Below, piece by piece: positions 1 through 8,989 of a DNA stretch of 64,000 nucleotides. This DNA comes from Microvirga terrae (GTDB taxonomy: Bacteria > Pseudomonadota > Alphaproteobacteria > Rhizobiales > Beijerinckiaceae). The stretch is from the NCBI RefSeq assembly GCF_013307435.2, contig NZ_CP102845.1, positions 930,001 to 994,000 of the forward strand, read 5' to 3'. Below the pieces are notes generated by a model. It ran no database searches and was not told the origin of the DNA. It saw only the letters and a list, made by a program, of their open reading frames with translations. A program made the position numbers and the translations under genes. Within the stretch, counting starts at the first letter, position 1; each line of letters starts with the position of its first letter.

Positions 1-731
1 TGAAATCGAACGCTGAGCTTTACAGCGTCGTTCCGACTCCGTTTCCGACGACTCCGACTTTGACGCATTTCGTGACGGCGCTGACGACAGGCAAGCTGCC
101 GATGTATTTGTTCAACAGCCTGATCGCCTCGGGATCGAGTGCGGCCCTCAACACGCTTCTGGCGCTTTACGCGGGCTACAGCGTTGCAAAGTATCGCTTT
201 GCCGGGCGGCAGCCGGCAATGCTCTTCATGCTGTCCGCGCAGATGTTTCCGTTCGGCCTGCTTCTCATCAGCATCTATCCACTGATGAGCGAGGCTGGGC
301 TCCTGGACACCCGTCCTGGTCTAATTCTGAGTTACATCGTTTTTGCCCTGCCCGTATCCACCTATATGCTCTATAGCTATTTCTCGCAGGTGCCCGACGA
401 ATTGATCGAAGCTGCGCGGGCGGACGGCGCCAGTGATCTGCGCATCCTCCACACAATCGTCGTCCCGATCTCGATCCCGCCCATCGTGACAGTCTTCCTC
501 TACTCGTTCATGTGGTCATGGAACGATCTTCTCTATTCGATGACACTTATCGTCTCGGACGACAAGCGAACCATCGGGCCCGGCCTGCTGCTCACGTATC
601 TGAACGAAGTCAATTCTGATTGGGGTGGCGCGATGGCAGCATCCTTACTGGCGTCGGCTCCCATCGTGGCGGCTTTCCTTTTCCTCCAGCGATACTTTAT
701 CCAGGGCGTTACGGCAGGAGCTGTCAAATGA
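1..731 (+). CDS. Carbohydrate ABC transporter permease (MalG family), 5' end outside window
   Basis: The open frame runs from the first bases of the window to a TGA at 729-731, so the true start lies upstream. The visible residues before the first internal start read like the loop after the first membrane helix of MalG-type permeases (ELYSVVPTPFPTTPTL). Several hydrophobic helices follow, and the cytoplasmic EAA loop that contacts the ATPase is present (EAARADGASDLRILHTIVVP, about nt 408-468). The family forms the inner-membrane channel of sugar importers. It overlaps the next gene by 4 bp (ATGA), so the two are translationally coupled. The substrate cannot be read from the sequence; the downstream lyase and MR/MLE enzyme suggest a sugar acid or related compound. 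Confidence 0.9.
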   Translation, partial: KSNAELYSVVPTPFPTTPTLTHFVTALTTGKLPMYLFNSLIASGSSAALNTLLALYAGYSVAKYRFAGRQPAMLFMLSAQMFPFGLLLISIYPLMSEAGLLDTRPGLILSYIVFALPVSTYMLYSYFSQVPDELIEAARADGASDLRILHTIVVPISIPPIVTVFLYSFMWSWNDLLYSMTLIVSDDKRTIGPGLLLTYLNEVNSDWGGAMAASLLASAPIVAAFLFLQRYFIQGVTAGAVK

Positions 732-1639
732 AGACCCCGCTTTCAGGTGCTTTCCCCGTCCTTGCGACTCCCTTCCGTTCAAATGGCGCTATCGATGAAA
801 CGGACTTTCTGTCGATCATCCGCTTTGCACTTGAGAGCGCCGTCGATGGAGTCGTCTATCCGGGTGTGGCCAGCGAAGTGGAGACTCTGAGTGAGGAGGA
901 GCGGCGTAATCAAGTCAATCTTCTCGCCAGAGAAATCAATGGGCGCGTTCCCATCATCATCGGCGGCAGTGATCCCGATCCCGCCGTGGCCGCCCGTCAT
1001 GTGGCCCATGCGGCGGAGATCGGTGCTGCCGCCGTGATGGTGATGGCTCCGGGGCATCTCGGAAACTCAATCGAAGCCCAGACCGAGTATTTTCAGCAGG
1101 TAGCGGCGAATGCCACCGTCCCGCTTATGCTGCAAAACCAGCCCAAGCCAATCGGTGCCGGATTGACGCCAGAGGAAGTGGCGGCCGTAGCGTCTGCCGT
1201 CGACATGGTACGGTACATCAAGGAGGAAACGCCACCTTGCGGACAACACCTCACGCGGATTAAGAACGCAGTGGGCGGTTCAGTGGATGCAATATTCGGC
1301 GGGGCTGGCGGACGCTATGTCATGGACGAGATGGCCCGCGGCGCAGCCGGCACCATGCCCGCTTGTGAGTTCGCCGACATCCACGCCATGATGATCGGGT
1401 CATGGCACCAGGGCGATGTCGCAACCGCGCGGAGGCTGTACTCCGCCTCGCTACCTCTTCTCACTTTTCAGGCGATTTTCCGCATGCATATGACCAAGGA
1501 AGTTCTGCGTCGGCGTGGAGTCGTTCGCAACACCTTCGTCCGCGCCAAAGGGCCAAAACTCGACGATGGCGATCGAGCCGAGCTCACTCTCCTGCTTCAG
1601 GAAGCATCGCTTCCGTACAAGCATCATCGTCCGGTCTGA
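728..1639 (+). CDS. Dihydrodipicolinate synthase (DapA)-family aldolase/lyase
   Basis: A 303-residue TIM-barrel protein. The start is the ATG overlapping the permease stop (ATGA); a longer in-frame extension upstream would lie inside the permease gene. The Schiff-base lysine is in VRYIKEE, and the N-terminal substrate loop reads PGVASEVETLS in place of the GTTGE of true DapA. The catalytic tyrosine of DapA (YNVP motif) is replaced: the segment is LQNQPKPIG. It is therefore probably not a lysine-biosynthesis enzyme but one of the many pyruvate-dependent sugar-acid lyases or dehydratases linked to ABC importers. It lies between a sugar permease and an enolase-superfamily enzyme, which supports a catabolic role. 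Exact substrate unknown. Confidence 0.88.
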   Translation: MKTPLSGAFPVLATPFRSNGAIDETDFLSIIRFALESAVDGVVYPGVASEVETLSEEERRNQVNLLAREINGRVPIIIGGSDPDPAVAARHVAHAAEIGAAAVMVMAPGHLGNSIEAQTEYFQQVAANATVPLMLQNQPKPIGAGLTPEEVAAVASAVDMVRYIKEETPPCGQHLTRIKNAVGGSVDAIFGGAGGRYVMDEMARGAAGTMPACEFADIHAMMIGSWHQGDVATARRLYSASLPLLTFQAIFRMHMTKEVLRRRGVVRNTFVRAKGPKLDDGDRAELTLLLQEASLPYKHHRPV

Positions 1640-1645
1640 CCAATC

Positions 1646-2842
1646 ATGAACAAGTCAGTCGATGCCATTGTCCAGGTCGAGACCTACATCATATCGATTC
1701 CGCGCGAGGTTCCCTATCTCGGGCCGTTAAAGGATGGAGAGCGCGTCAACGAGCGTGGTTACCTAATCCGCAAAGGCAATCGTACGATCTATCCGTCGAC
1801 GGATATGACCCTGCTCATCAAAGTAACCGGCGAAAGCGGACACGTGGGGTGGGGGGAATGCTATGGGATCGTAGCACCCGAGGCGACGAAGGCGATCATC
1901 GACGATATTCTTGGACCCGTCATCATTGGACGCGACCCGGGCGACGCTGTGGTGATCCACGAGGATCTTTACGACCTCATGCGGGTGAGGGGATTCTTCG
2001 GGGGCTACTATGTGGATGCCCTTGCCGGGGTCGATATTGCCCTTTGGGATCTCGCCGGAAAGAATCTGGGCGTTTCCATCTCTACTCTGCTCGGGGGGAG
2101 ACGGCACTCCACCATCCCGGCCTATGTCTCAGGACTTCCGAGAGCGACCTTGCAGGAGCGCTGTGATCTCGCCGTGGAGTGGGTGGCCAAAGGCTATCGT
2201 GGCATCAAGTTTGCGGCGGTCGTGTCCGATGAGGGGATCGTTCAGGAGATGCTCGCATTACGCGAGGCTGTCGGACCCGACATTGACCTGATGGTCGACC
2301 TACACTGGAAGTTCGAGAGTTCGGAAGCCATACGCCTGATCCGGCGCCTTGAGGCTTCGAACCTCTACTTCGCCGAAGCCCCATGTCAACCAGAGGATCT
2401 CGAAGGGCAGACCAAGGTCGCGAGGAACATTGGCGTGCCCTTGGCTCTCGGAGAGGAATGGCGCACCGTCTATGAGTATCGACCGAGGCTTGAGGCTCGT
2501 TGCATGGGCGTCATCCAACCGGAGATTGGCCACACCGGCATCACTGAATTCATCCAGATCGGCCGGATGGCTCAGACCTTCCACATCAACACCATCCCGC
2601 ATGCATCCATCAGCGTTGGCATCTTCATGGCGGCGAGCCTTGTCACGTCATCGGCTCTCCAGCGCGTTCCCTATCATGAGTACCAGCATTCCGTCTTCGA
2701 CCGGAACCTCGCCTTTACGAAGGGCGGCATGGGCTGCGCGCGAGGACATTACACAGTGCCGACCGGGCTAGGCCTCGGCGTCGAGCCCGCAGACGCGTTG
2801 TTCGATTTCGTAGTTGCCGAGGGGCGCAGCTCTGCGCGCTGA
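1646..2842 (+). CDS. Mandelate racemase/muconate lactonizing enzyme family protein (enolase superfamily)
   Basis: A 398-residue protein with the N-terminal capping domain and C-terminal barrel of the MR/MLE family. Likely catalytic residues: K188 (GIKFAAV), metal ligands D218 (MVDLHWKF), E244 (YFAEAP) and E270 (GEEW), and H319 (IPHAS). Family members abstract the proton alpha to a carboxylate, mostly as sugar-acid dehydratases, epimerases or cycloisomerases. The start ATG lies 6 bp after the lyase stop, so this is one operon. A dehydratase giving a 2-keto-3-deoxy acid that is then cleaved by the upstream DapA-family enzyme is a reasonable inference. The substrate is not identifiable from motifs alone. 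Confidence 0.9.
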   Translation: MNKSVDAIVQVETYIISIPREVPYLGPLKDGERVNERGYLIRKGNRTIYPSTDMTLLIKVTGESGHVGWGECYGIVAPEATKAIIDDILGPVIIGRDPGDAVVIHEDLYDLMRVRGFFGGYYVDALAGVDIALWDLAGKNLGVSISTLLGGRRHSTIPAYVSGLPRATLQERCDLAVEWVAKGYRGIKFAAVVSDEGIVQEMLALREAVGPDIDLMVDLHWKFESSEAIRLIRRLEASNLYFAEAPCQPEDLEGQTKVARNIGVPLALGEEWRTVYEYRPRLEARCMGVIQPEIGHTGITEFIQIGRMAQTFHINTIPHASISVGIFMAASLVTSSALQRVPYHEYQHSVFDRNLAFTKGGMGCARGHYTVPTGLGLGVEPADALFDFVVAEGRSSAR

Positions 2843-2869
2843 TGGAGTTTCCGGCGAAACTGGATCCTA

Positions 2870-4030
2870 TCAGTCCAGGCTAACCTCGAAGCGGACTAAG
2901 TCCCTGTTCATGGTGGGGCGCTTCGACTGCCAATTGAAGCGGGTCATGTAGAGGTAGAACGTGCTCCCGACCGTCTGGAAAACCGGCGACGGGCTGTCGT
3001 GATCGATGATCGAGGGATAATCGTAATAGGCTTTCTTCTCCGAAGTACCCCATGGCGGCTCGAACGGGGCAAGCAGGAAGGCCGCCGACCAGTTCCGAAG
3101 GTCTGGCGAGGTTGCATAATAGATTCCCCCAATATCGTTCACCCGTGTGGACCACACGACCATCCAGAGTTTCCTGGATTCTAGTCGAATCAGGGACCGG
3201 ATTTTGCCGGTGATGTCACCATTCCCGAGGCGGTCGCATGTGGCTTGAACGGGGTTCCGGCCGTCGGCCGGGTAAGGGTTCGGGGGAGGAACGAAGCGGC
3301 CTTCGCCCATCACTTGCCAAGCGGCCACGAGATTGGATCGCGGGGCGCGGAACAGGCAGTTCCCGCGTCCATCCGGCTTTGCGGCGTCTTCCGTCCAGGC
3401 GACGAAATAGGCGTGCTCTCCATCGAACACGGTATTTGAGAGCGTGAGGAATCCCGCCGCCTTGGTGCTGGTGTCAAAGCGCTTGTTCGATCCGGCGATA
3501 AGGCGCCGGTTGCGGGGCAGCAGCGTGAAGGAGAAGTCCCGCTCATTCGCCTCCAGGGCCACGAGCGAAAGGTACCAGCATTCCGGCCTGCCGGTCCCCT
3601 TTGCGCAAAGCCCGTCATGGCGCAGTCCAGAGAATTCCTGGCTCGCCAATCCGAGAACACGGCCACCATCGAGAGGAATGAGGCTTTGGATCCAGAAGCG
3701 ATCATCGAAGACCGAGGGATCCGCCGATTCCTTACCCTGAGAGACGACGGAACAGCGGGGATGCAGATCGGCAAAACTTGAGCCCTCCAGAACCCTGTTC
3801 CGGAAGTGCGCTGCGATCAGGGCAACGGAACCGTCTTGTCGGCGGTAGGCCCTGGCGGGCGAATCTGGGATCATGCGCCAGTCGCAGCGCTGCCGCTCAT
3901 AGCTATAGACCACCTCGGGCTCGGGAGAGATCCGGAAGCGAAGCGGTTCGCTGGCGATTTCGGCCCTGCTCATCATCAGTAGAAGAAGCACAGGCCACAC
4001 GAGGGTGTTCCAAAGTCCCATCCTCATCAT
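2870..4030 (-). CDS. Secreted beta-propeller-like protein (possible glycoside hydrolase-like), EPS cluster
   Basis: A 386-residue protein with an N-terminal hydrophobic stretch (about residues 6-24), a probable signal peptide. The body has repeated beta-rich segments with propeller-type signatures (YYATSPDLRNWS; YDYPSIIDHDSPSP; FYLYMTRF), like the five-bladed GH43/GH32/GH68 and sialidase-like folds. I cannot assign catalytic residues with certainty. It is the last gene of the leftward exopolysaccharide cluster, 12 bp after a pyruvyltransferase gene, and is convergent with the MR/MLE gene. An extracytoplasmic polysaccharide-binding or trimming role is inferred from context only. Some S. meliloti EPS clusters carry a glycanase, but homology to one was not shown here. 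Confidence 0.6.
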   Translation of the reverse strand: MMRMGLWNTLVWPVLLLLMMSRAEIASEPLRFRISPEPEVVYSYERQRCDWRMIPDSPARAYRRQDGSVALIAAHFRNRVLEGSSFADLHPRCSVVSQGKESADPSVFDDRFWIQSLIPLDGGRVLGLASQEFSGLRHDGLCAKGTGRPECWYLSLVALEANERDFSFTLLPRNRRLIAGSNKRFDTSTKAAGFLTLSNTVFDGEHAYFVAWTEDAAKPDGRGNCLFRAPRSNLVAAWQVMGEGRFVPPPNPYPADGRNPVQATCDRLGNGDITGKIRSLIRLESRKLWMVVWSTRVNDIGGIYYATSPDLRNWSAAFLLAPFEPPWGTSEKKAYYDYPSIIDHDSPSPVFQTVGSTFYLYMTRFNWQSKRPTMNRDLVRFEVSLD

Positions 4031-4042
4031 GAAGTCTTCATC

Positions 4043-5323
4043 TCAGGTAGCGGCTGCAATCCGTTGCAGGAAGGATGCCGGCTGGAGACTGTTTTCTGTG
4101 AGGAAGTCCAGGTACCGCGACGCTGCCTCACTCCGATGCCGGTCATAGGCATCCGGATCGAATCGAATCATCCTCTTCAGGCTGGAGCGGGTGAGCGGCG
4201 CAGTCAGGTCGGCTGCGGCGACATGCGGGACGCCCGTGTTCTCGCAGAGCTCCCGAGTTCGAGAATCGATCGTCACCGTCAAGCCCATTCGCTCCGCCTG
4301 AAGAGCCAGGGCGACACCATGATACCGGGACCCGACTGTGAGGTCATGCCGGCGCAACGTGTCCATCCAAGCCGGAATGTCATAGAAGGAGCGGACGTAG
4401 TTTCGGCACCAAGCTTTGAATTCGTCGAAGGAATAATGCGGAACGGTATGGTTGTGGATCTCCTTCAGCGCATGCGGATCGATCTCGTCGAAGATCTCCC
4501 GGGAGACCCGGATCATCTCTCCCATCGATTGAACCACATATTGGCCCGGGTACAGGGGATCCATCATGAGGCCGATCAGCTGATGCTCGATCTCACGTGT
4601 CTTCAGCCAAGCTTGATGCCCCGCAGCGATCGAGAGGGAGCGCGGCAGAGAGAGGTCTGACCACTGCTTGTGGATCTTCTGGCCGAGACCCGGATTTGGG
4701 TTCGTGAAATAGGAAGGGCAGCCGCCCGCAATCGAGCCACGGATGCCCAGCTTGTCGAGTTGCGACGTGGTGAACGCGCCGCGAGTATAGATGTTTGAGC
4801 CGGCCGAGGACGGATTGGAGCGCGCGATGACTTGGGCCCACCGACGGGTCCCATCAGTGAGCTGGATGTCCTGATCGTAGCTGTCAGCTTGAGCACCAAG
4901 CCCAATAGCGACAATCGGCAGGCCCGCTTTCTCCAGGTTGTCCGCCATGTTGCCATAATTTGTATGGCGCCCCAATTGATTGGCGCATGGAATGACGATG
5001 ATGTCGGCATTCTCTTTCAGATTCTCGGCCGAAGCGCTCCAGCTGAAGAACTTGATCGGATTGGAAATGTGGCTGGCGATGGCATAGACGAAAGCCAGAT
5101 TGCCGTTGTTATGACCAATCCCATTGTAGAGATCCTCGAACGCAGCGTTCGAGTAGAGTCCCAGGGACGGATACTTCCACAGGATCGCGACCCGTAGAGG
5201 TTTGGCAGGAGCCTTTGGCCTGGATGCAGGTTGATCAAGAGGCTTGTCTGCAGTCATCACGTCGAGCATATGGAATCCATCCTGGAATCGGGTGTTTGCC
5301 GGAGTAAGGCCGGTTAACCGCAT
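4043..5323 (-). CDS. Polysaccharide pyruvyl transferase family protein
   Basis: Up to 426 residues. The diagnostic C-terminal motif GSRYHGVALAL is present, with the central IGLGAQ and GGCPSYF segments typical of the family. These enzymes transfer pyruvate from phosphoenolpyruvate to form ketals on exopolysaccharide sugars, making the polymer acidic. The start is uncertain: the ATG at 5323 has no clear ribosome-binding site, and in-frame ATGs at 5269 and 5257 are alternatives, since the conserved domain begins only near residue 45. It lies in the EPS cluster between galE and the secreted propeller protein, and is the second pyruvyltransferase-family gene there. S. meliloti galactoglucan carries pyruvate, which fits. 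Confidence 0.85.
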   Translation of the reverse strand: MRLTGLTPANTRFQDGFHMLDVMTADKPLDQPASRPKAPAKPLRVAILWKYPSLGLYSNAAFEDLYNGIGHNNGNLAFVYAIASHISNPIKFFSWSASAENLKENADIIVIPCANQLGRHTNYGNMADNLEKAGLPIVAIGLGAQADSYDQDIQLTDGTRRWAQVIARSNPSSAGSNIYTRGAFTTSQLDKLGIRGSIAGGCPSYFTNPNPGLGQKIHKQWSDLSLPRSLSIAAGHQAWLKTREIEHQLIGLMMDPLYPGQYVVQSMGEMIRVSREIFDEIDPHALKEIHNHTVPHYSFDEFKAWCRNYVRSFYDIPAWMDTLRRHDLTVGSRYHGVALALQAERMGLTVTIDSRTRELCENTGVPHVAAADLTAPLTRSSLKRMIRFDPDAYDRHRSEAASRYLDFLTENSLQPASFLQRIAAAT

Positions 5324-5378
5324 ATGTTGGGGCAGGTCCGAGCCGGAATTCGGAGGCGCATGGGCAGGGGGGACTCTG

Positions 5379-6374
5379 CTAAGCGGCTTCCGCTCTGCGC
5401 AGCTTCAGGCTGTTCTCCCACGCCAAGGCGTGGCGGATGATCGCCTCAAGATCGTTGAGCTTCGGAGACCAACCCAGGGTCTCGCGGATCCGCTCGGCGC
5501 TTGCGATCAGGGTGGCGGGATCGCCGGCGCGTCGCGAAGAAAGGTTCACCGGGAAATCGACGCCGGAGACCTGCTTCGCGGCCTCGACGACTTCGCGCAC
5601 TGAGTATCCACGGCCGTAGCCGCAGTTGAACACGGTGCTATTGCCGCCTGCATCGAGATAATCGAGTGCGAGCATGTGAGCGTGGGCTAGGTCCGATACG
5701 TGAATGTAGTCACGTAGGCATGTGCCGTCAGGCGTGGGATAGTCGGTGCCGAAGATGTCGAGGTGGGATCTCTCGCCGAGAGCCGCTTGGGTCGCGACTT
5801 TGATGAGATGGGTTGCCTGGCGTGTGCTTTGCCCGCTGCGGCCCCGAGGATCGGCGCCCGCGACATTGAAATACCGGAGGGCCACGAAACGCATAGGATG
5901 TGCACGTGTCACGTCCCTCAGCATCATCTCGGTCATGAGCTTCGATGTGCCATAGGGCGAGACGGGGTTGAGCGGCGCACCCTCGGAAATTGAGCACTCC
6001 CTGGCATCGCCATAGACGGCGGCGGTCGAGGAGAAGAGGAACTGCTCGACCCCGCTCTGTACCGCCGCGCTGATGAGCGACCGCGACCTGACCGTGTTGT
6101 TCATGTAGTATTTCAGCGGGTCGGTGACGGATTCCGGAACGACGATCGAGCCCGCGAAATGAGCGATCACCTTGATGGAATGCTTGCGAATGATCTGCGA
6201 AACGAGAGTCTCGTCACCCACGTCGCCCTTGATGAAGATCGCGGCTGGGTGGACCATCCAGTCGAATCCGGTGCTGAGATCGTCCAGGACGACCACATCC
6301 CTTCCGGCATCGGCTAATGCCAGAACCATATGGCTTCCGATATAACCTGCGCCGCCCGTTACCAACACAGCCAT
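5379..6374 (-). CDS. galE: UDP-glucose 4-epimerase
   Basis: A 331-residue extended short-chain dehydrogenase. It has the NAD-binding GGAGYIGS at residues 7-14, the catalytic SST at 115-117 and YxxxK (Y141, K145), and the GalE-type tail NCGYGRGYSV. The start ATG is preceded by GAGGGG five bases upstream. It interconverts UDP-glucose and UDP-galactose. In this cluster it would supply UDP-galactose for a galactose-containing exopolysaccharide, consistent with a galactoglucan-type polymer. It sits between two pyruvyltransferase genes on the same strand, with gaps of 55 and 78 bp. Housekeeping galactose use is possible, but the location favours EPS precursor supply. Confidence 0.93.
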   Translation of the reverse strand: MAVLVTGGAGYIGSHMVLALADAGRDVVVLDDLSTGFDWMVHPAAIFIKGDVGDETLVSQIIRKHSIKVIAHFAGSIVVPESVTDPLKYYMNNTVRSRSLISAAVQSGVEQFLFSSTAAVYGDARECSISEGAPLNPVSPYGTSKLMTEMMLRDVTRAHPMRFVALRYFNVAGADPRGRSGQSTRQATHLIKVATQAALGERSHLDIFGTDYPTPDGTCLRDYIHVSDLAHAHMLALDYLDAGGNSTVFNCGYGRGYSVREVVEAAKQVSGVDFPVNLSSRRAGDPATLIASAERIRETLGWSPKLNDLEAIIRHALAWENSLKLRRAEAA

Positions 6375-6452
6375 GACTGCCCCTCGTTTCTTGCGTGACG
6401 TGGAGAGAAGTTGTAGGGATGCCAGAATACGACCGGTACCCCGATGGGACTA

Positions 6453-7640
6453 TCAGGCAGCTTGCAGCTGCCTGAACTCACCCTGCCGCATCACAGGATG
6501 CATCTTCGTATCCGCGCCGTTCTCGACCAGGAACTGATGCATCTCGCGGTAAGTGTGATGATAGGCTCGGTTGAATCTGTCGAAGAGCGACTGATCCCAG
6601 TAATCCTCGAGCTTGAACTCCTTGCCCGAGAAGACGTCGAAGCTCGGGATCTGATAGGTCTCGGCGAATTCGACCGTACGGCTGTCATAGGTGAAGTAGA
6701 TCGACGGCACGCCGTTCGCGAGCGCCATCAAGTTGCCATGGAGCCGGTATCCGAGGACTAGATCCTTCTGCTGGACGAGATTCTCATAATCCGCAACTAC
6801 GTCGGAATAGAACAGCCTCTCCCTATGGAGCTTCTCCATAGTTTCGTCGAGATACCAGTCGTTGACCTGCTTGTCAGCCCGCAGAGCCTTGATCGCCTCT
6901 TCCCGCTGCTCCGCCGTGCCGAGAACGATCTTCTTCTCCTCGACTTCGCCCTGCGCCATCAACACCACATCGAATCGGTCCGCTAAGCTTTTCACGAGGT
7001 CGCGATGGAACGTCAGGTACTGCTGGATGTCGCGAGCATAGGTGGACGACACCTCGCGACGAACCGTGATGCCCGCCGTCCGGATTTTCTCTAGAGGCGG
7101 CAGCCGGATGTTCAAGTCGGGATTGTTCCGGCGGAATGCAGTTGGGCAGCCGACGATGCGGATGTTCTTGATCCCGAGATCCCAGAGGACCTGCGCCGAG
7201 TAGGCGCCGCGCACGCCGATGGAGGTGGTGGAATCGGCCATCACGCGAAGGACGGTCTTTGTTTCCTCCGACAACTCGATCTTACCCTTGACCGGCGCCT
7301 GGGCACCGATACCCCAGGCGATAACAGGTATTTTGAGTCTCTTGAGAACGTCGACCGCCTGGTCCCAGACCATGTCCTTGTGAACATAGTTCGAGCCTCG
7401 CAGGAACACATAATCGTACTCGGCATTGATCCGGTCGATCTGGGTCAGGTCCGGATTGGCAATCTCGAGGGCATCAAGCTTGTCGTAGTTCAGAAGCTTC
7501 AGCGAGGAGTCGAAGACGAAAGCGTCCCCGATGTTGTGATAATGATTGATGCTGCGCTGAATATCCTTGTGTCGGTACCAGCGGACATTGTCGTGGTTGT
7601 AGACTTCGCCCGAAGGACTGATGACGAGAATGCGCTTCAT
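6453..7640 (-). CDS. Polysaccharide pyruvyl transferase family protein
   Basis: A 395-residue protein with the family signature GYRLHGNLMALANGVPSIYF near residue 300, plus WGIGAQ and IVGCPTAF segments. The start is well supported, with GGAGG seven bases before the ATG. It is expected to transfer pyruvate to a hexose of the exopolysaccharide repeat, in the cytoplasm or at the inner face of the membrane. It is clearly divergent from the second family member at 4043-5323, so the two may act on different sugars or linkages. It lies directly downstream of a GT4 gene in the same leftward transcript. Not every member of this superfamily has been shown to be a pyruvyltransferase. Confidence 0.85.
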   Translation of the reverse strand: MKRILVISPSGEVYNHDNVRWYRHKDIQRSINHYHNIGDAFVFDSSLKLLNYDKLDALEIANPDLTQIDRINAEYDYVFLRGSNYVHKDMVWDQAVDVLKRLKIPVIAWGIGAQAPVKGKIELSEETKTVLRVMADSTTSIGVRGAYSAQVLWDLGIKNIRIVGCPTAFRRNNPDLNIRLPPLEKIRTAGITVRREVSSTYARDIQQYLTFHRDLVKSLADRFDVVLMAQGEVEEKKIVLGTAEQREEAIKALRADKQVNDWYLDETMEKLHRERLFYSDVVADYENLVQQKDLVLGYRLHGNLMALANGVPSIYFTYDSRTVEFAETYQIPSFDVFSGKEFKLEDYWDQSLFDRFNRAYHHTYREMHQFLVENGADTKMHPVMRQGEFRQLQAA

Positions 7641-7674
7641 GATTGTGCCTCCAAATAGTTTCGCCAGTAAGAGA

Positions 7675-8982
7675 CTAAGCCGTCAGCGCGACTGCTGACG
7701 AGCTTGTCGTCTTTTTCGCGGCAAGTTCCTGATAAAGATCGAGATGAATCCGGGCGCATTCTTCGTAGTTGATCGGCTGCCCGATGCCCGCGCGCAGGTC
7801 GTTCCAAAGCTTCGGGTTCGTCAGCGCCTCGGTCATTCGGTCGACGAGATCTTGTGATGAACCAACGCGAAAGTGCAGCCCATTAACGCCGTCGACGATC
7901 TTCTCGGCCATGCCGCCGATATTGCTGCAGATCATGGGGCGTCCGTGATGGAAGGATTCCTGGATCACGATGGGCGAGTTCTCCCACCAGATCGAGGGAA
8001 TGATGGTCCAGTCGATCGAGCGCATAAGGCGCGGCATCTCGCTGTTCTGGTAGGCCCCGTAGAACCGGACCCGGGATCCGGCGCGCTCCACCAGCTTTCT
8101 GATCTTCTCCTGAAATGCTTCCGGCTGTCGCTCCAGGTTCCCACCGAAGATCATCAGCTGGGCATCGTCGCCCCAGACGGCGTCCGGAATGCACGTGACT
8201 GCGTCGAGCAGCACATCAACGCCCTTGAATTGTGTGATCTGGCCGAAATAGCCGAACCGGGAGCGCCGGCTTCCCAGTTGGGGCAGGCTTCGCGGCGGCG
8301 CGGTTTCGGCAATGTCCAGTCCGTTCTCGATGACGATGAAGCGCGAGCGATCAAGTCCCCAGTCCACATATCGGTCGACGAGAAATTGGCTGGGTGACAC
8401 GAAGAAGTCGGCCACGTCGAGAAGCCCGCGGATGAAATGCTCGCGACGCAGGAACCGCGCCGGCGAAACTTCCGGAAAGCAGGCATTGCAATCGGACGGC
8501 GAGGCCCTGTGGCAGAGTTTCGTCCCTCCGGTCTTCACCATCTGCCCGTGATGGCTGCAGATCGACAGGAATTCATGGAATGTGATGACAATCACGCAAT
8601 CCGGACGTGCCCGGCGAACGGCATAGATCATCTCGAGACCCAGGCCGATGAAGTGATGGAAGTGAACGACGTCCGGTTTCAAGTCCTTCAGGACACGGAG
8701 GAAGTCGCGCTCGATCTCCTCCGTATTCCGGTTTGAAATAAGAAAATGATCGTACTCGTCGGCGTGATAGAGAAACTCGCCTTCAGTCTGCCGGAGGCTC
8801 ATCAGGGCCGTTCGGCTGTGACGCGCGACCGGGTGCCCGACGCGGGCGAGGAAACGGGATTCGACGTTGCCGATCCGGTTGAGGCCTTTGTGCAGATTGT
8901 ACGCGGCAATCTCGGCGCCTCCGAGGGAGAAGCTCGGATGACCGTGCGAGACGATAAGTACGCGGGGAGAGGGATTGGACAT
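7675..8982 (-). CDS. Glycosyltransferase family 4 (GT-B fold)
   Basis: A 435-residue protein. The N-terminal acceptor domain begins RVLIVSHGHPSFSLGGAEIAAY, and the C-terminal donor domain has an EX7E motif (WWENSPIVIQESF) followed by IGGMAEKI. A Cys/His-containing insert (CSHHG...LCHRASPSDCNACF) is shared with the paralogue at 11988-13274. GT4 enzymes are retaining transferases acting at the cytoplasmic face of the membrane. Its start overlaps the end of the intergenic spacer after the long GT2 gene (8 bp from that stop codon). It corresponds by position and type to one of the wge-encoded glycosyltransferases of the rhizobial galactoglucan cluster. Confidence 0.88.
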   Translation of the reverse strand: MSNPSPRVLIVSHGHPSFSLGGAEIAAYNLHKGLNRIGNVESRFLARVGHPVARHSRTALMSLRQTEGEFLYHADEYDHFLISNRNTEEIERDFLRVLKDLKPDVVHFHHFIGLGLEMIYAVRRARPDCVIVITFHEFLSICSHHGQMVKTGGTKLCHRASPSDCNACFPEVSPARFLRREHFIRGLLDVADFFVSPSQFLVDRYVDWGLDRSRFIVIENGLDIAETAPPRSLPQLGSRRSRFGYFGQITQFKGVDVLLDAVTCIPDAVWGDDAQLMIFGGNLERQPEAFQEKIRKLVERAGSRVRFYGAYQNSEMPRLMRSIDWTIIPSIWWENSPIVIQESFHHGRPMICSNIGGMAEKIVDGVNGLHFRVGSSQDLVDRMTEALTNPKLWNDLRAGIGQPINYEECARIHLDLYQELAAKKTTSSSAVALTA

Positions 8983-8989
8983 GCTTTCA

